NCBI RefSeq assembly: GCF_002904295.1
Contig: NZ_PPHG01000084.1
Location: 1-64,000, forward strand
Reading direction: 5' to 3'
DNA: 64,000 nucleotides
Source: Amycolatopsis sp. CA-128772
Lineage (GTDB): Bacteria > Actinomycetota > Actinomycetes > Mycobacteriales > Pseudonocardiaceae
The position numbers and the translations under genes are program-made. Below the pieces are notes generated by a model that was not told the origin of the DNA, searched no databases, and worked only from the letters and a program-made list of their open reading frames with translations. Positions 21,108-27,489 of the stretch are shown here, in pieces (positions within the stretch are counted from its first letter, which is position 1; every line of letters begins with the position of its first letter).

Positions 21108-21659
21108 GTGACGACGACTACGCCGCTCGACGACGTGACCCTCGTCGGCCGCGCGCGGGATGGGGACGTCCGCGCCTACGAGCAGCTCGTGCTGCGCTAC
21201 CAGGGGCCGATGTTCCGGCTCGCCGTGAAGATGCTCGCCAACCGCGGGGACGCCGAGGACGTCGTGCAGGAGGTGTTCCTCAACGCCTGGCGCAAGCTCG
21301 GCCAGCTCGGCGAGGACGCCGCCTTCGTCGGCTGGCTCTACCGGGCCACCACGAACCGCTGTCTCAACGCGATCCGCGCGCGCAAGCCGCAGGCCGACGT
21401 CGATCTCGACACCGCCGAGTCGCCGCGGGCCGACCTGCAGCCGGAGCGGGCCGTGCAGGTCAGCAGCCAGCTCGCCGCCCTGAACTCGGCCCTGGCGCAG
21501 CTGACCCCCGAGCAACGGGCGTGCTGGCTGCTGCGGGAAGTGCACGGCCGGTCCTACGAAGAGATCGGCGAAACCGTGGGCGCGAACGCGACGGCCGTCC
21601 GCGGCCGGATCGCGCGCGCCCGGGCCCAGCTGGCGGAGGTGATGAAGCCATGGCGATGA
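21108..21659 (+). CDS. ECF-type RNA polymerase sigma factor
   Basis: 183 residues. Region 2 (about 24-95) contains DAEDVVQEVFLNAWR and the melting segment FVGWLYRATTNRCLNAIRARK. Region 4 (about 125-175) is LAQLTPEQRACWLLREVHGRSYEEIGETVG with an HTH. The start is GTG 21108 after a perfect AGGAGG. The next gene starts before its stop and has an anti-sigma-like zinc motif, so they form a likely sigma/anti-sigma pair at the head of an Asp23/Gls24 envelope cluster. Confidence 0.94.
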   Translation: MTTTTPLDDVTLVGRARDGDVRAYEQLVLRYQGPMFRLAVKMLANRGDAEDVVQEVFLNAWRKLGQLGEDAAFVGWLYRATTNRCLNAIRARKPQADVDLDTAESPRADLQPERAVQVSSQLAALNSALAQLTPEQRACWLLREVHGRSYEEIGETVGANATAVRGRIARARAQLAEVMKPWR

Positions 21660-22219
21660 CGGACTACGAGCTGCCCTGCGAACGCGACGTCGAGCAGGTG
21701 TGGGAGCGGCTCGACGCGGTCGGCGCCGGGCTGGCCGACGAACACGAACTGACCTGCCCGCACTGCCGGGCCGCGCGCGAGAGCCTGCTGGCGCTGCGCG
21801 AGGCGACGTCGGAGCTGGTGGTCGAGGCGGACGCGCCGTCGCCGGACCTGTTCGGCCGGATCATGTCGGCCGTGCGCGCGGAGGTACGGCGCGGCTCGAT
21901 GGTGCGGCTGCCGACCCCGGAACCCGGGTTCGTCGAGGTGAGCGAGCAGGCGGTGGCGGCGGTGCTGCGGTACGCGGCGGACACCGTCGACGGCGTCCGG
22001 GCGCGGCGCTGCCGGGTGCGGACCGTCCCCGGCGGCGTGGAAGTCGAACTGACCCTCGCGGTCAGCCTGCGGATCGCCGCGGGCGGCGAAGCGCTGGCGA
22101 AGGTGCGGGAGCGGGTGACCGCGGCGGCCGCGGCCCGGGTGGGACTCACGCTCGTGAAGCTCGACCTGGTCGTGGACGACATTTTTGCGGACGACACTGT
22201 CGGGGAGCCAGGGAAATGA
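21650..22219 (+). CDS. Zinc-motif anti-sigma-like protein with Asp23/Gls24-type C-terminus
   Basis: 189 residues in two parts. The N-terminal 70 residues contain HELTCPHC, a His-x3-Cys-x2-Cys motif like the zinc site of ZAS anti-sigma factors. The C-terminal part (about 95-185) has the Asp23 pattern: a helix (VSEQAVAAVLRYAADTVDGV), a strand pair (GGVEVELTLAVSL) and a long helix ending in a final strand. No membrane helix is present, so it is cytosolic. ATG 21650 follows GGAGGTGAT; ATG 21656 (ATGA overlap) is an alternative. Function as sigma control is inferred. Confidence 0.75.
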   Translation: MAMTDYELPCERDVEQVWERLDAVGAGLADEHELTCPHCRAARESLLALREATSELVVEADAPSPDLFGRIMSAVRAEVRRGSMVRLPTPEPGFVEVSEQAVAAVLRYAADTVDGVRARRCRVRTVPGGVEVELTLAVSLRIAAGGEALAKVRERVTAAAAARVGLTLVKLDLVVDDIFADDTVGEPGK

Positions 22220-22578
22220 GCGTCGATTTCGTCGTCGCCGATCCGGTGATCGCCAGCGTGGCGGCGCGGGCGGCGATCACCACGCCGGGTGTCGTGCGGC
22301 TAGAACCGGGCCTGCGCGGCCTGGTGACGGCGTGGACCCGGGCGGCCCGGCAGCGGTGGAAGGGCCTCGACCCGGCGCCGGCGGACGGTGTCCGGGTCCG
22401 CACCGCGGACGGCCGGGTGACCGTCCACATCGACCTCGTCACCGCGGCGGCCGACCAGGCGGCCGCGGTGGGCCGGGCGGTGCAGCGCGCGGTGACGCGG
22501 TTCGTGGCCGAGCAGACCGGGCTGGTCGTCGACGAGGTGTCGGTGTCCATCATGGACATCGAGCCGGAGGTTCGGTGA
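22216..22578 (+). CDS. Asp23/Gls24 family protein
   Basis: 120 residues with the short Asp23 fold: VIASVAARAAITTPGVVRLEPG, a central GRVTVHIDLVT strand pair, a helix (AAAVGRAVQRAVTRFVAEQTG) and the last strand LVVDEVSVSIMDIE. Asp23 proteins coat the inside of the membrane through AmaP in staphylococci; the distal AmaP gene here suggests the same. ATGA overlap with the gene before and GTGA overlap with the next, so translation is coupled. Confidence 0.88.
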   Translation: MSVDFVVADPVIASVAARAAITTPGVVRLEPGLRGLVTAWTRAARQRWKGLDPAPADGVRVRTADGRVTVHIDLVTAAADQAAAVGRAVQRAVTRFVAEQTGLVVDEVSVSIMDIEPEVR

Positions 22579-22868
22579 CCGCGAACGAGACCGCCGAGCG
22601 GATCGCCGGTGCCCTCGCGGAGGTGGCCGGCCTTCGCCCGGCGACCTCGACGCTGTCGGTGGGCGGGGACGGCACGGCGGTGGACCTGAGCCCCGAGGTC
22701 GTCCTGATCCGCCTCATCGCGACCCGGCTGCCGATCCCGCCGCTGCTGGACCGGGCGGCCGAAGCCGTGCGCCCGGTGCTCGTGGGCACGGCGTGGGAGA
22801 ACGCGCGGCTGCGGTTGGTCGTCACCGACCTCGACGGGGCGGCGTTCGCGAGACCCACGTCACAGTGA
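22575..22868 (+). CDS. Small protein in the Asp23/Gls24 cluster
   Basis: 97 residues, no transmembrane segment. It has alternating helix and strand patterns (NETAERIAGALAEVAGLRPA, then VGGDGTAVDLSPEVVLIRL) reminiscent of Asp23 proteins but shorter and not clearly homologous. The GTG start at 22575 overlaps the previous stop. Position between Asp23 genes argues for a structural or adaptor role. Function unknown. Confidence 0.7.
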   Translation: MTANETAERIAGALAEVAGLRPATSTLSVGGDGTAVDLSPEVVLIRLIATRLPIPPLLDRAAEAVRPVLVGTAWENARLRLVVTDLDGAAFARPTSQ

Positions 22869-22946
22869 CGGTCGCCGGCCCTCCGGGTCCTTAGCTACGA
22901 ACAAGGCGAAAAGCCTTGCTCCACAAGGACATCCAAGGAGGAAGCC

Positions 22947-23372
22947 ATGACCGTGACGGCCGAGAAGCAGGAAAGCACGCTCGTCACCAAGCAGGGCACC
23001 ACGACGATCGCCGACACCGTGGTGCAGAAGATCGCCGGGCTCGCCGCGCGCGAAGTCCGTGGCGTGCACGACCTCGGCGGCGGAACGGCACGGGCGCTGA
23101 GCGCGATCCGCGACCGCATCCCCGGCGCGTCCGCCAGTGTCGGCCAGGGCGTGTCGGTTGAGGTCGGCGAGAAGCAGGCCGCGGTGGACCTGCAGGTGCT
23201 CGTCGAGTACGGCGTCGCCATCGCGGAGCTCGCGCGATCGGTGCGGCGCAACGTGATCACGGCGATCGAGCAGATGACCGGGCTGCAGGTCGTCGAGGTG
23301 AACATCAACGTCACCGACGTCCACATCCCGGGCGACGACGAGGAAACCACCGTCTCGGACCGGGTGCAGTGA
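22947..23372 (+). CDS. Asp23/Gls24 family envelope stress protein
   Basis: The most typical Asp23 protein of the cluster: 141 residues, with TIADTVVQKIAGLAAREVRGVHDLG, then SVEVGEKQAAVDLQVLVEYG and the helix/strand end MTGLQVVEVNINVTDVHIP. Expected to sit at the membrane via AmaP and to respond to envelope or alkaline stress, by analogy with Staphylococcus. ATG 22947 is preceded by AAGGAGGAAG. The 78-bp gap upstream is the widest in the cluster and may hold an internal promoter. Confidence 0.93.
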   Translation: MTVTAEKQESTLVTKQGTTTIADTVVQKIAGLAAREVRGVHDLGGGTARALSAIRDRIPGASASVGQGVSVEVGEKQAAVDLQVLVEYGVAIAELARSVRRNVITAIEQMTGLQVVEVNINVTDVHIPGDDEETTVSDRVQ

Positions 23373-23373
23373 C

Positions 23374-23556
23374 ATGAGCGGGACACTGATCGGGCTGGTT
23401 TTCGGGCTGGCACTGGGTTTCGCGGTGGCTTTCGGCGGGTTCGGCGCCTTCGTCGCGGTGCTGGTGCTCGGCGGGCTCGGCCTGCTGGCCGGCCGCTGGG
23501 CCGACGGCAAGCTGGACGTGGCCGCCCTCGTGGGCGCGGCCCGCGATCGGAGGTAG
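23374..23556 (+). CDS. Small membrane protein of the Asp23 cluster
   Basis: 60 residues with two close hydrophobic stretches (LIGLVFGLALGFAVAFGGF and FVAVLVLGGLGLLAG) joined by a short turn, then a charged cytosolic tail. It resembles the DUF2273-type small membrane proteins found with Asp23 genes elsewhere. ATG 23374 is one base after the previous stop. Likely a membrane anchor or partner for the Asp23 layer; not proven. Confidence 0.8.
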   Translation: MSGTLIGLVFGLALGFAVAFGGFGAFVAVLVLGGLGLLAGRWADGKLDVAALVGAARDRR

Positions 23557-23558
23557 CG

Positions 23559-23834
23559 GTGGACCGCGGAGTGACGACGGTGGCCCCGCGAGCGGTCCGG
23601 CGCATCGCCGCCCGTGCCGCCCGCGAGGTCGACGGCATCGACGGCGACGTGACGGCGGAGGCCACAGTGGACGGATTGGTGACCACTTTGGACATCTCGT
23701 TGCCGGTCGCGTACCCGGCCCCGATCGCGGCGACGGCCGAGCGGGTCCGGACCCACCTGCGCGAGCGGGCGGCGGACCTGACCGGGCTCCGCGTGGAGCG
23801 CGTGGACATCACGGTCGTGGGGGGTGCCCGGTGA
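23559..23834 (+). CDS. Asp23/Gls24-like protein
   Basis: 91 residues starting at GTG 23559. The fold is recognisable in VAPRAVRRIAARAAREVDGI, GLVTTLDISLPVAYPAPI and the end LTGLRVERVDITVVGG. It is the shortest of the Asp23 paralogues in the cluster. The stop overlaps the next gene by four bases. Confidence 0.85.
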   Translation: MDRGVTTVAPRAVRRIAARAAREVDGIDGDVTAEATVDGLVTTLDISLPVAYPAPIAATAERVRTHLRERAADLTGLRVERVDITVVGGAR

Positions 23835-24358
23835 GGCGCCCGAGGCGGAGCGTGCCGGCGGTGTTGACGGCGCTGGTGCTGCTGGCGGCCTGCGCGCTGG
23901 TGACGACGGCGCTGGTGCAGCGGCTGCTCGGCGAGCGACCGGTGCTGTCGTACGACGCGGTCGCGGCCCGGGTGCACGACACCTCCTGGAACGAACTGCC
24001 CGTGCTCGTCGGGGGCGGGGCAGCGGTTCTGGCGGGGTGCACCCTCTTGGCGGCGGCCCTGTTCCGCGGGCGGCCGGCGGTGCTGGCGTTGACACGGGAA
24101 CCGGCGGAAATCAACGCGGGCACGCCCCGCCACGGGTTGGAGAGGTCCCTACGCGCGGCGGCGGCTTCGGTCGACGGGGTGGCGGGGGCCAAGGTGCGGT
24201 CGGGGCGCCGGAGGATCCGGGTGAAGGTCCGGACCAACAGGACGAACCGGAGCGGGTTGGCGGCCGCGGTTCGGGCGACGGTGCAGGAGAGGCTGGACCG
24301 GGTGGGGTTGGCGGAGGTACCGGAGGTGCGGGTGCGGGTACGAGGAGGTCGGCGGTGA
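23831..24358 (+). CDS. DUF6286-type membrane protein
   Basis: 175 residues with two N-terminal transmembrane helices (about 8-30 and 58-78) flanking a short extracellular loop, then a basic cytosolic domain (about 95-175) with strands and Arg-rich segments (RSGRRRIRVKVRTNRTNR). Proteins of this type lie next to Asp23 and AmaP genes in Streptomyces and relatives. GTG 23831 overlaps the previous stop. Its domain resembles the cytosolic part of AmaP, suggesting a related anchor. Confidence 0.8.
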   Translation: MRRPRRSVPAVLTALVLLAACALVTTALVQRLLGERPVLSYDAVAARVHDTSWNELPVLVGGGAAVLAGCTLLAAALFRGRPAVLALTREPAEINAGTPRHGLERSLRAAAASVDGVAGAKVRSGRRRIRVKVRTNRTNRSGLAAAVRATVQERLDRVGLAEVPEVRVRVRGGRR

Positions 24359-24564
24359 ACGAGGTAGAGGCAGGCAGCGCTCGGCTCGGGGCGATGCGAA
24401 CGGGTGGGGTCGAGTCGGTCGAGCGGGTGCCGATGGAAAGCGGCCCGGGGGTGGTTTGCCGCACTCGCCTCGAGGCGATGCGAACGGGCGGGGCGTCTAC
24501 GGCGCCCACCCGCTCGCCGAGCCGGGCCGAGGCGTTCGAACCCCACCCGGGAGGCCCGCGATGA
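24355..24564 (+). CDS. Candidate small coupled gene between DUF6286 and amaP
   Basis: A 69-codon frame starts at GTG 24355, overlapping the previous stop (GTGA), and ends with a TGA that overlaps the amaP ATG (ATGA). This double coupling fills exactly the only gap in this part of the operon. The product contains two copies of the motif R-L-x-A-M-R-T-G-G about 27 residues apart, encoded by a DNA direct repeat at about 24394 and 24475. GC at third codon positions is lower than in the neighbours, and no family is recognised. Could also be a non-coding spacer. Confidence 0.35.
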   Translation: MNEVEAGSARLGAMRTGGVESVERVPMESGPGVVCRTRLEAMRTGGASTAPTRSPSRAEAFEPHPGGPR

Positions 24565-25109
24565 ACCGGCCGGCCGCCCTGAACCGCTCCCTCCTCGCCC
24601 TGATCGGCCTGATCCTCCTCGCCGCCGGCGGGTTCGCCGTGGCCACCAACCTCGGGAAACTCCGCCTCTTCGACCCGTCCACCCCCCTCGTCCCCGGCAC
24701 CGCACCGCCGCCCACCTGGGTCTTCTACCTCGCCATCGCGACCGCCGTCATCCTCGGCCTCCTCTGCCTGCGCTGGCTGGCCGCCCAGGCGTTCCGGCGG
24801 CCGAAACCCACCACCTGGCGGACCAGCGGCGACGCCGGCGTCACCCTCCTGAACTCCGCGACCGCCGCCGCGCCCGTGGCGGCTGATGTCGAGACCTATC
24901 CCGGCGTCCACACCGCGTCGGCCTGGCTGTCGGGGTCGCGTGACACCCCCGCCCTGACCCTCGTCGTCACCACCAGTCAGCCCGACGGGCTCCGGCGCCG
25001 GATCGCCGAGCACGCCCTGCCGCGGCTGCGGCAGGCCCTGGAAGTCGATGACCTCCCGGTGCGGCTGGAAATTCGGCTGACCGCGAAATCCGGGGTACGG
25101 GTGCGCTGA
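24561..25109 (+). CDS. amaP: Alkaline shock response membrane anchor AmaP
   Basis: 182 residues. Two transmembrane helices (about 10-28 and 52-72) flank a short loop, followed by a cytosolic Asp23-like domain. In Staphylococcus AmaP ties Asp23 to the membrane, so it would be the anchor for the Asp23 paralogues encoded upstream. ATG 24561 is preceded by GGGAGG; an upstream ATG at 24456 lacks this and would overlap the small coupled frame. Assignment rests on topology and gene order. Confidence 0.82.
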   Translation: MNRPAALNRSLLALIGLILLAAGGFAVATNLGKLRLFDPSTPLVPGTAPPPTWVFYLAIATAVILGLLCLRWLAAQAFRRPKPTTWRTSGDAGVTLLNSATAAAPVAADVETYPGVHTASAWLSGSRDTPALTLVVTTSQPDGLRRRIAEHALPRLRQALEVDDLPVRLEIRLTAKSGVRVR

Positions 25110-25130
25110 CCAGGGCGTACCGTCGGGGGC

Positions 25131-25286
25131 ATGGAGGAGCCGCCCCCGCCCGAACCGTACGACCCGAACCGGAAGAAACCGGACGGTGCGCCCGATCAGT
25201 ACCCCCACGAGGAACCAACGCAGTACCCCGCGAAACGGCCGCCGGAATTCCCACCGGGCGTAACGCCTCCGTCACCGCCGAGGTGA
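25131..25286 (+). CDS. Small proline-rich protein
   Basis: A 51-residue frame starts at ATG 25131: about one third Pro, also Glu, Lys and Tyr, with no hydrophobic segment, so probably disordered. GCGTACCGT about seven bases upstream could be a leaderless -10. No family recognised. It is 22 bp after amaP and may be its own small gene. Codon use fits the host, but composition alone is weak evidence. Confidence 0.45.
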   Translation: MEEPPPPEPYDPNRKKPDGAPDQYPHEEPTQYPAKRPPEFPPGVTPPSPPR

Positions 25287-25396
25287 ACGAGTTGCTCCGC
25301 AGGGTTGAACATCACGTTCCTGGGCATTCAATAGGGGCGGACGAACCCCGCTGGCGGAGTAAAGTCGCTGGTCGGGGGATCGGTGGAGGGGGTGCG

Positions 25397-25786
25397 ATGG
25401 CGAAGTTCCTGGCCGACGTGACCGTCGTGGTGCACATTCTGGCCCTGGTGCTCATCGGGCTGGGGGGCTTTGTCGCCTGGCGCTGGCCGAAGCTGATCTT
25501 CATCCACATGTTCGCCGCGGCGTGGGGCGTGCTGGTCAACGTGACGCCCGTGCCGTGCCCGCTTACCGCGCTGGAGAACTTCTTCCGCCACCAGCAGGGC
25601 CTCGGTGACCTGCCCGGCGGGTTCAACTCCTACTACCTCTACGGCACGGTCTTCCCGCAGTCCTGGCTGCCGACCATCGGGATCATCGCGATCGTGCTGG
25701 TCGCGTACTCCTACGTCGGCGTCTACCACCGCTGGCGCCACCGCCACGACGAGGAAACCCACGTGCGTCCGGTCCACCTGGGCTAG
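25397..25786 (+). CDS. DUF2784 membrane protein
   Basis: 129 residues with three or four transmembrane helices. Conserved features include FVAWRWPKLIFIHMFAAAWG, the PCPLTALENFFR motif and a SYYLYGTVFP loop, characteristic of DUF2784. Function unknown in this family. ATG 25397 has GGAGG at a good distance and begins the first helix; a longer frame from 25283 would add a polar stretch without a ribosome-binding site. Confidence 0.9.
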   Translation: MAKFLADVTVVVHILALVLIGLGGFVAWRWPKLIFIHMFAAAWGVLVNVTPVPCPLTALENFFRHQQGLGDLPGGFNSYYLYGTVFPQSWLPTIGIIAIVLVAYSYVGVYHRWRHRHDEETHVRPVHLG

Positions 25787-25800
25787 GCGACAATCGCCGG

Positions 25801-26451
25801 GTGAACACCGTGCCCGGGCCCACCGAGTGGGTCAGCCATGAAGAGGTCGGCGTCGGCCCGTGGCCGGGTGAGTGGCCCGCCGACGAGCGCTACGACCCCG
25901 AGCTGCTGCGGGACGGCGACCGCCGCAACGTCGTCGACGCCTACCGCTACTGGCGCCGCGAGGCCATCGTGTCCGATGTGGACAGCCGGCGGCACCCGTT
26001 CCACGTCGCCATCGAGAACTTCCAGCACGACCACAACATCGGCACCGTGGTCCGGACGGCCAACGCGTTCGCCGCGGCCGAGGTGCACATCGTCGGCCGA
26101 CGGCGCTGGAACCGGCGTGGCGCCATGGTCACCGACCGCTACCAGCACCTGCGCCACCACGACGACGTCGACGGGCTGGTCGCCTTCGCGGCCGAACAGG
26201 GTCTGGCCGTCGTCGCCGTGGACAACACGCCCGGGTCGCAGCCGGTCGAGACGGCCGAGATCCCGCGCGAGTGCGTGCTGCTGTTCGGGCAGGAAGGGCC
26301 CGGGCTTTCCGCGGGGGCACAGGAAGCCGCGTCGCTGGTGGTCTCGATCGCGCAGTTCGGCACGACCCGCTCGATCAACGCCGGGGTCGCGGCCGGGATC
26401 GTCATGCACGCCTGGATCCGGCAGCACGCCGACCTCGGCCGCGCCTGGTGA
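25801..26451 (+). CDS. TrmH/SpoU family RNA 2'-O-methyltransferase
   Basis: 216 residues. SPOUT-fold motifs are present: motif 1 NFQHDHNIGTVVRTANAF, motif 2 LLFGQEGPGLS and motif 3 SINAGVAAGIVMHAW, which form the AdoMet-binding knot. Members methylate tRNA or rRNA riboses; which one is not predictable. GTG 25801 has GACAAT before it as a leaderless -10. Its end is two bases from that of the convergent GH5 gene. Confidence 0.92.
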   Translation: MNTVPGPTEWVSHEEVGVGPWPGEWPADERYDPELLRDGDRRNVVDAYRYWRREAIVSDVDSRRHPFHVAIENFQHDHNIGTVVRTANAFAAAEVHIVGRRRWNRRGAMVTDRYQHLRHHDDVDGLVAFAAEQGLAVVAVDNTPGSQPVETAEIPRECVLLFGQEGPGLSAGAQEAASLVVSIAQFGTTRSINAGVAAGIVMHAWIRQHADLGRAW

Positions 26452-26452
26452 C

Positions 26453-27421
26453 CTACAGGCCCCAGCCCCAGCGCAGCTGCGCCACGCCCGTCGCGTTGTT
26501 CGTCTCCAGGCCGCTGCCGCTCTGCCGCGTGATCGAGTACGTGTCGCCCGAGCGCAGGCCCGGCCAGTAGACGACGCCCAGCTGCCGCGACCGCGCCAAG
26601 TCCGTCGTGGCGGCGAAGTACGCGGTGAAGTTGTTGCCGTCCTGGTGCCCGGCCGAGTAGTTCAGGCCGGTCGTCATCGGGGCGCCGGCCTCGTCGATGA
26701 CCGTGCGGCCGGAGTACGACCCGAGCCGGTTGCTGAGGTTCGTCGTCCACGCCGAGCGGGTCGTGTCCGAGGCCCAGAAGCCGTAGAAGTGCAGGGACAG
26801 CAGCGTGCCGTCCAACGCGCTCGCCGCGCCGACACCCGTCACGTTGTCGTTGTAGCCGGTGCCGCTGATCAGCACCCGGCCGCGCGGGACGTCCGAGTGC
26901 CGGGCCAGCCACGTCGAGCAGAGCGACACCCAGGCGTTCAGGCTGTAGCCGAACGGCTCGTTCATCGGTTCGAAGTAGACACTGCCGTTGCCGCCGTAGT
27001 CGGCGGTTACCTTGTCCCACATGGTGTTCCACGCGGACACGTCGTCGACGAACCCGTCCTTGTTCGCTTCCCAGTACCCGAAGATGACCTTCATGCCGTG
27101 CGCCAGCGCCGAGTCGGCCGCGCCCTTGTACCGGCCCCACCAGTCCGAGTTGACGCTCTGCGGGTTGATCGGCAGCCGCACGGTGTTCGCGCCCAGCTTC
27201 TGCTGGAAGCCGCCGATGATGCCGTCGGCCTTGCTGCGGACGCTCGCGTAGCTGTCTCCCGAGGTGAGGCCGGTCGGGATCACCCACCCGTCCACGTAGT
27301 TGTCGCGGGCGTCGGCCCAGTTGACGCCGCGGAAGGCGGTGGTGGCCGCCGAGGCGCTCTGCGGGACGGTGACCAGGGGAACGAGCAGAAGAGCGAGGAG
27401 GCAGTGCCGAAGGCGAGCCAT
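26453..27421 (-). CDS. Secreted glycoside hydrolase family 5 (cellulase-type)
   Basis: 322 residues. The signal peptide (1-25) ends in SASA. The (beta/alpha)8 catalytic domain contains VYFEPMNEPFG with the acid/base Glu of the NEP motif, SLHFYGFW with a substrate His/Tyr, and VIDEAGAP with the nucleophile Glu. The FRGVNWADAR start is usual for GH5. No binding module is attached. Substrate (beta-glucan or mannan) is not certain. ATG 27421 has GGAG six bases upstream. A small palindrome lies in front of it. Confidence 0.9.
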   Translation of the reverse strand: MARLRHCLLALLLVPLVTVPQSASAATTAFRGVNWADARDNYVDGWVIPTGLTSGDSYASVRSKADGIIGGFQQKLGANTVRLPINPQSVNSDWWGRYKGAADSALAHGMKVIFGYWEANKDGFVDDVSAWNTMWDKVTADYGGNGSVYFEPMNEPFGYSLNAWVSLCSTWLARHSDVPRGRVLISGTGYNDNVTGVGAASALDGTLLSLHFYGFWASDTTRSAWTTNLSNRLGSYSGRTVIDEAGAPMTTGLNYSAGHQDGNNFTAYFAATTDLARSRQLGVVYWPGLRSGDTYSITRQSGSGLETNNATGVAQLRWGWGL

Positions 27422-27431
27422 GCGAACTCCG

Positions 27432-27447
27432 ATGTTCACGTAAACAT
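27432..27447 (-). promoter_or_regulatory. Possible operator before the GH5 gene
   Basis: ATGTT-CACGTA-AACAT is an inverted repeat with five-base arms and an ACGT centre, resembling LacI-type half-sites. It lies 11 bp before the GH5 start codon. The regulator is unknown. Confidence 0.35.
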
Positions 27448-27489
27448 GCCGGGTCGAGAATCCCCGACGGCTCGCGGCGGCGTCAAGGG

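Noticed and set aside
24359..24560. Direct repeats considered as a CRISPR or operator array
   Set aside because: Only two copies of about 19 bp with one gap; better explained as an internal repeat of the small coupled frame.
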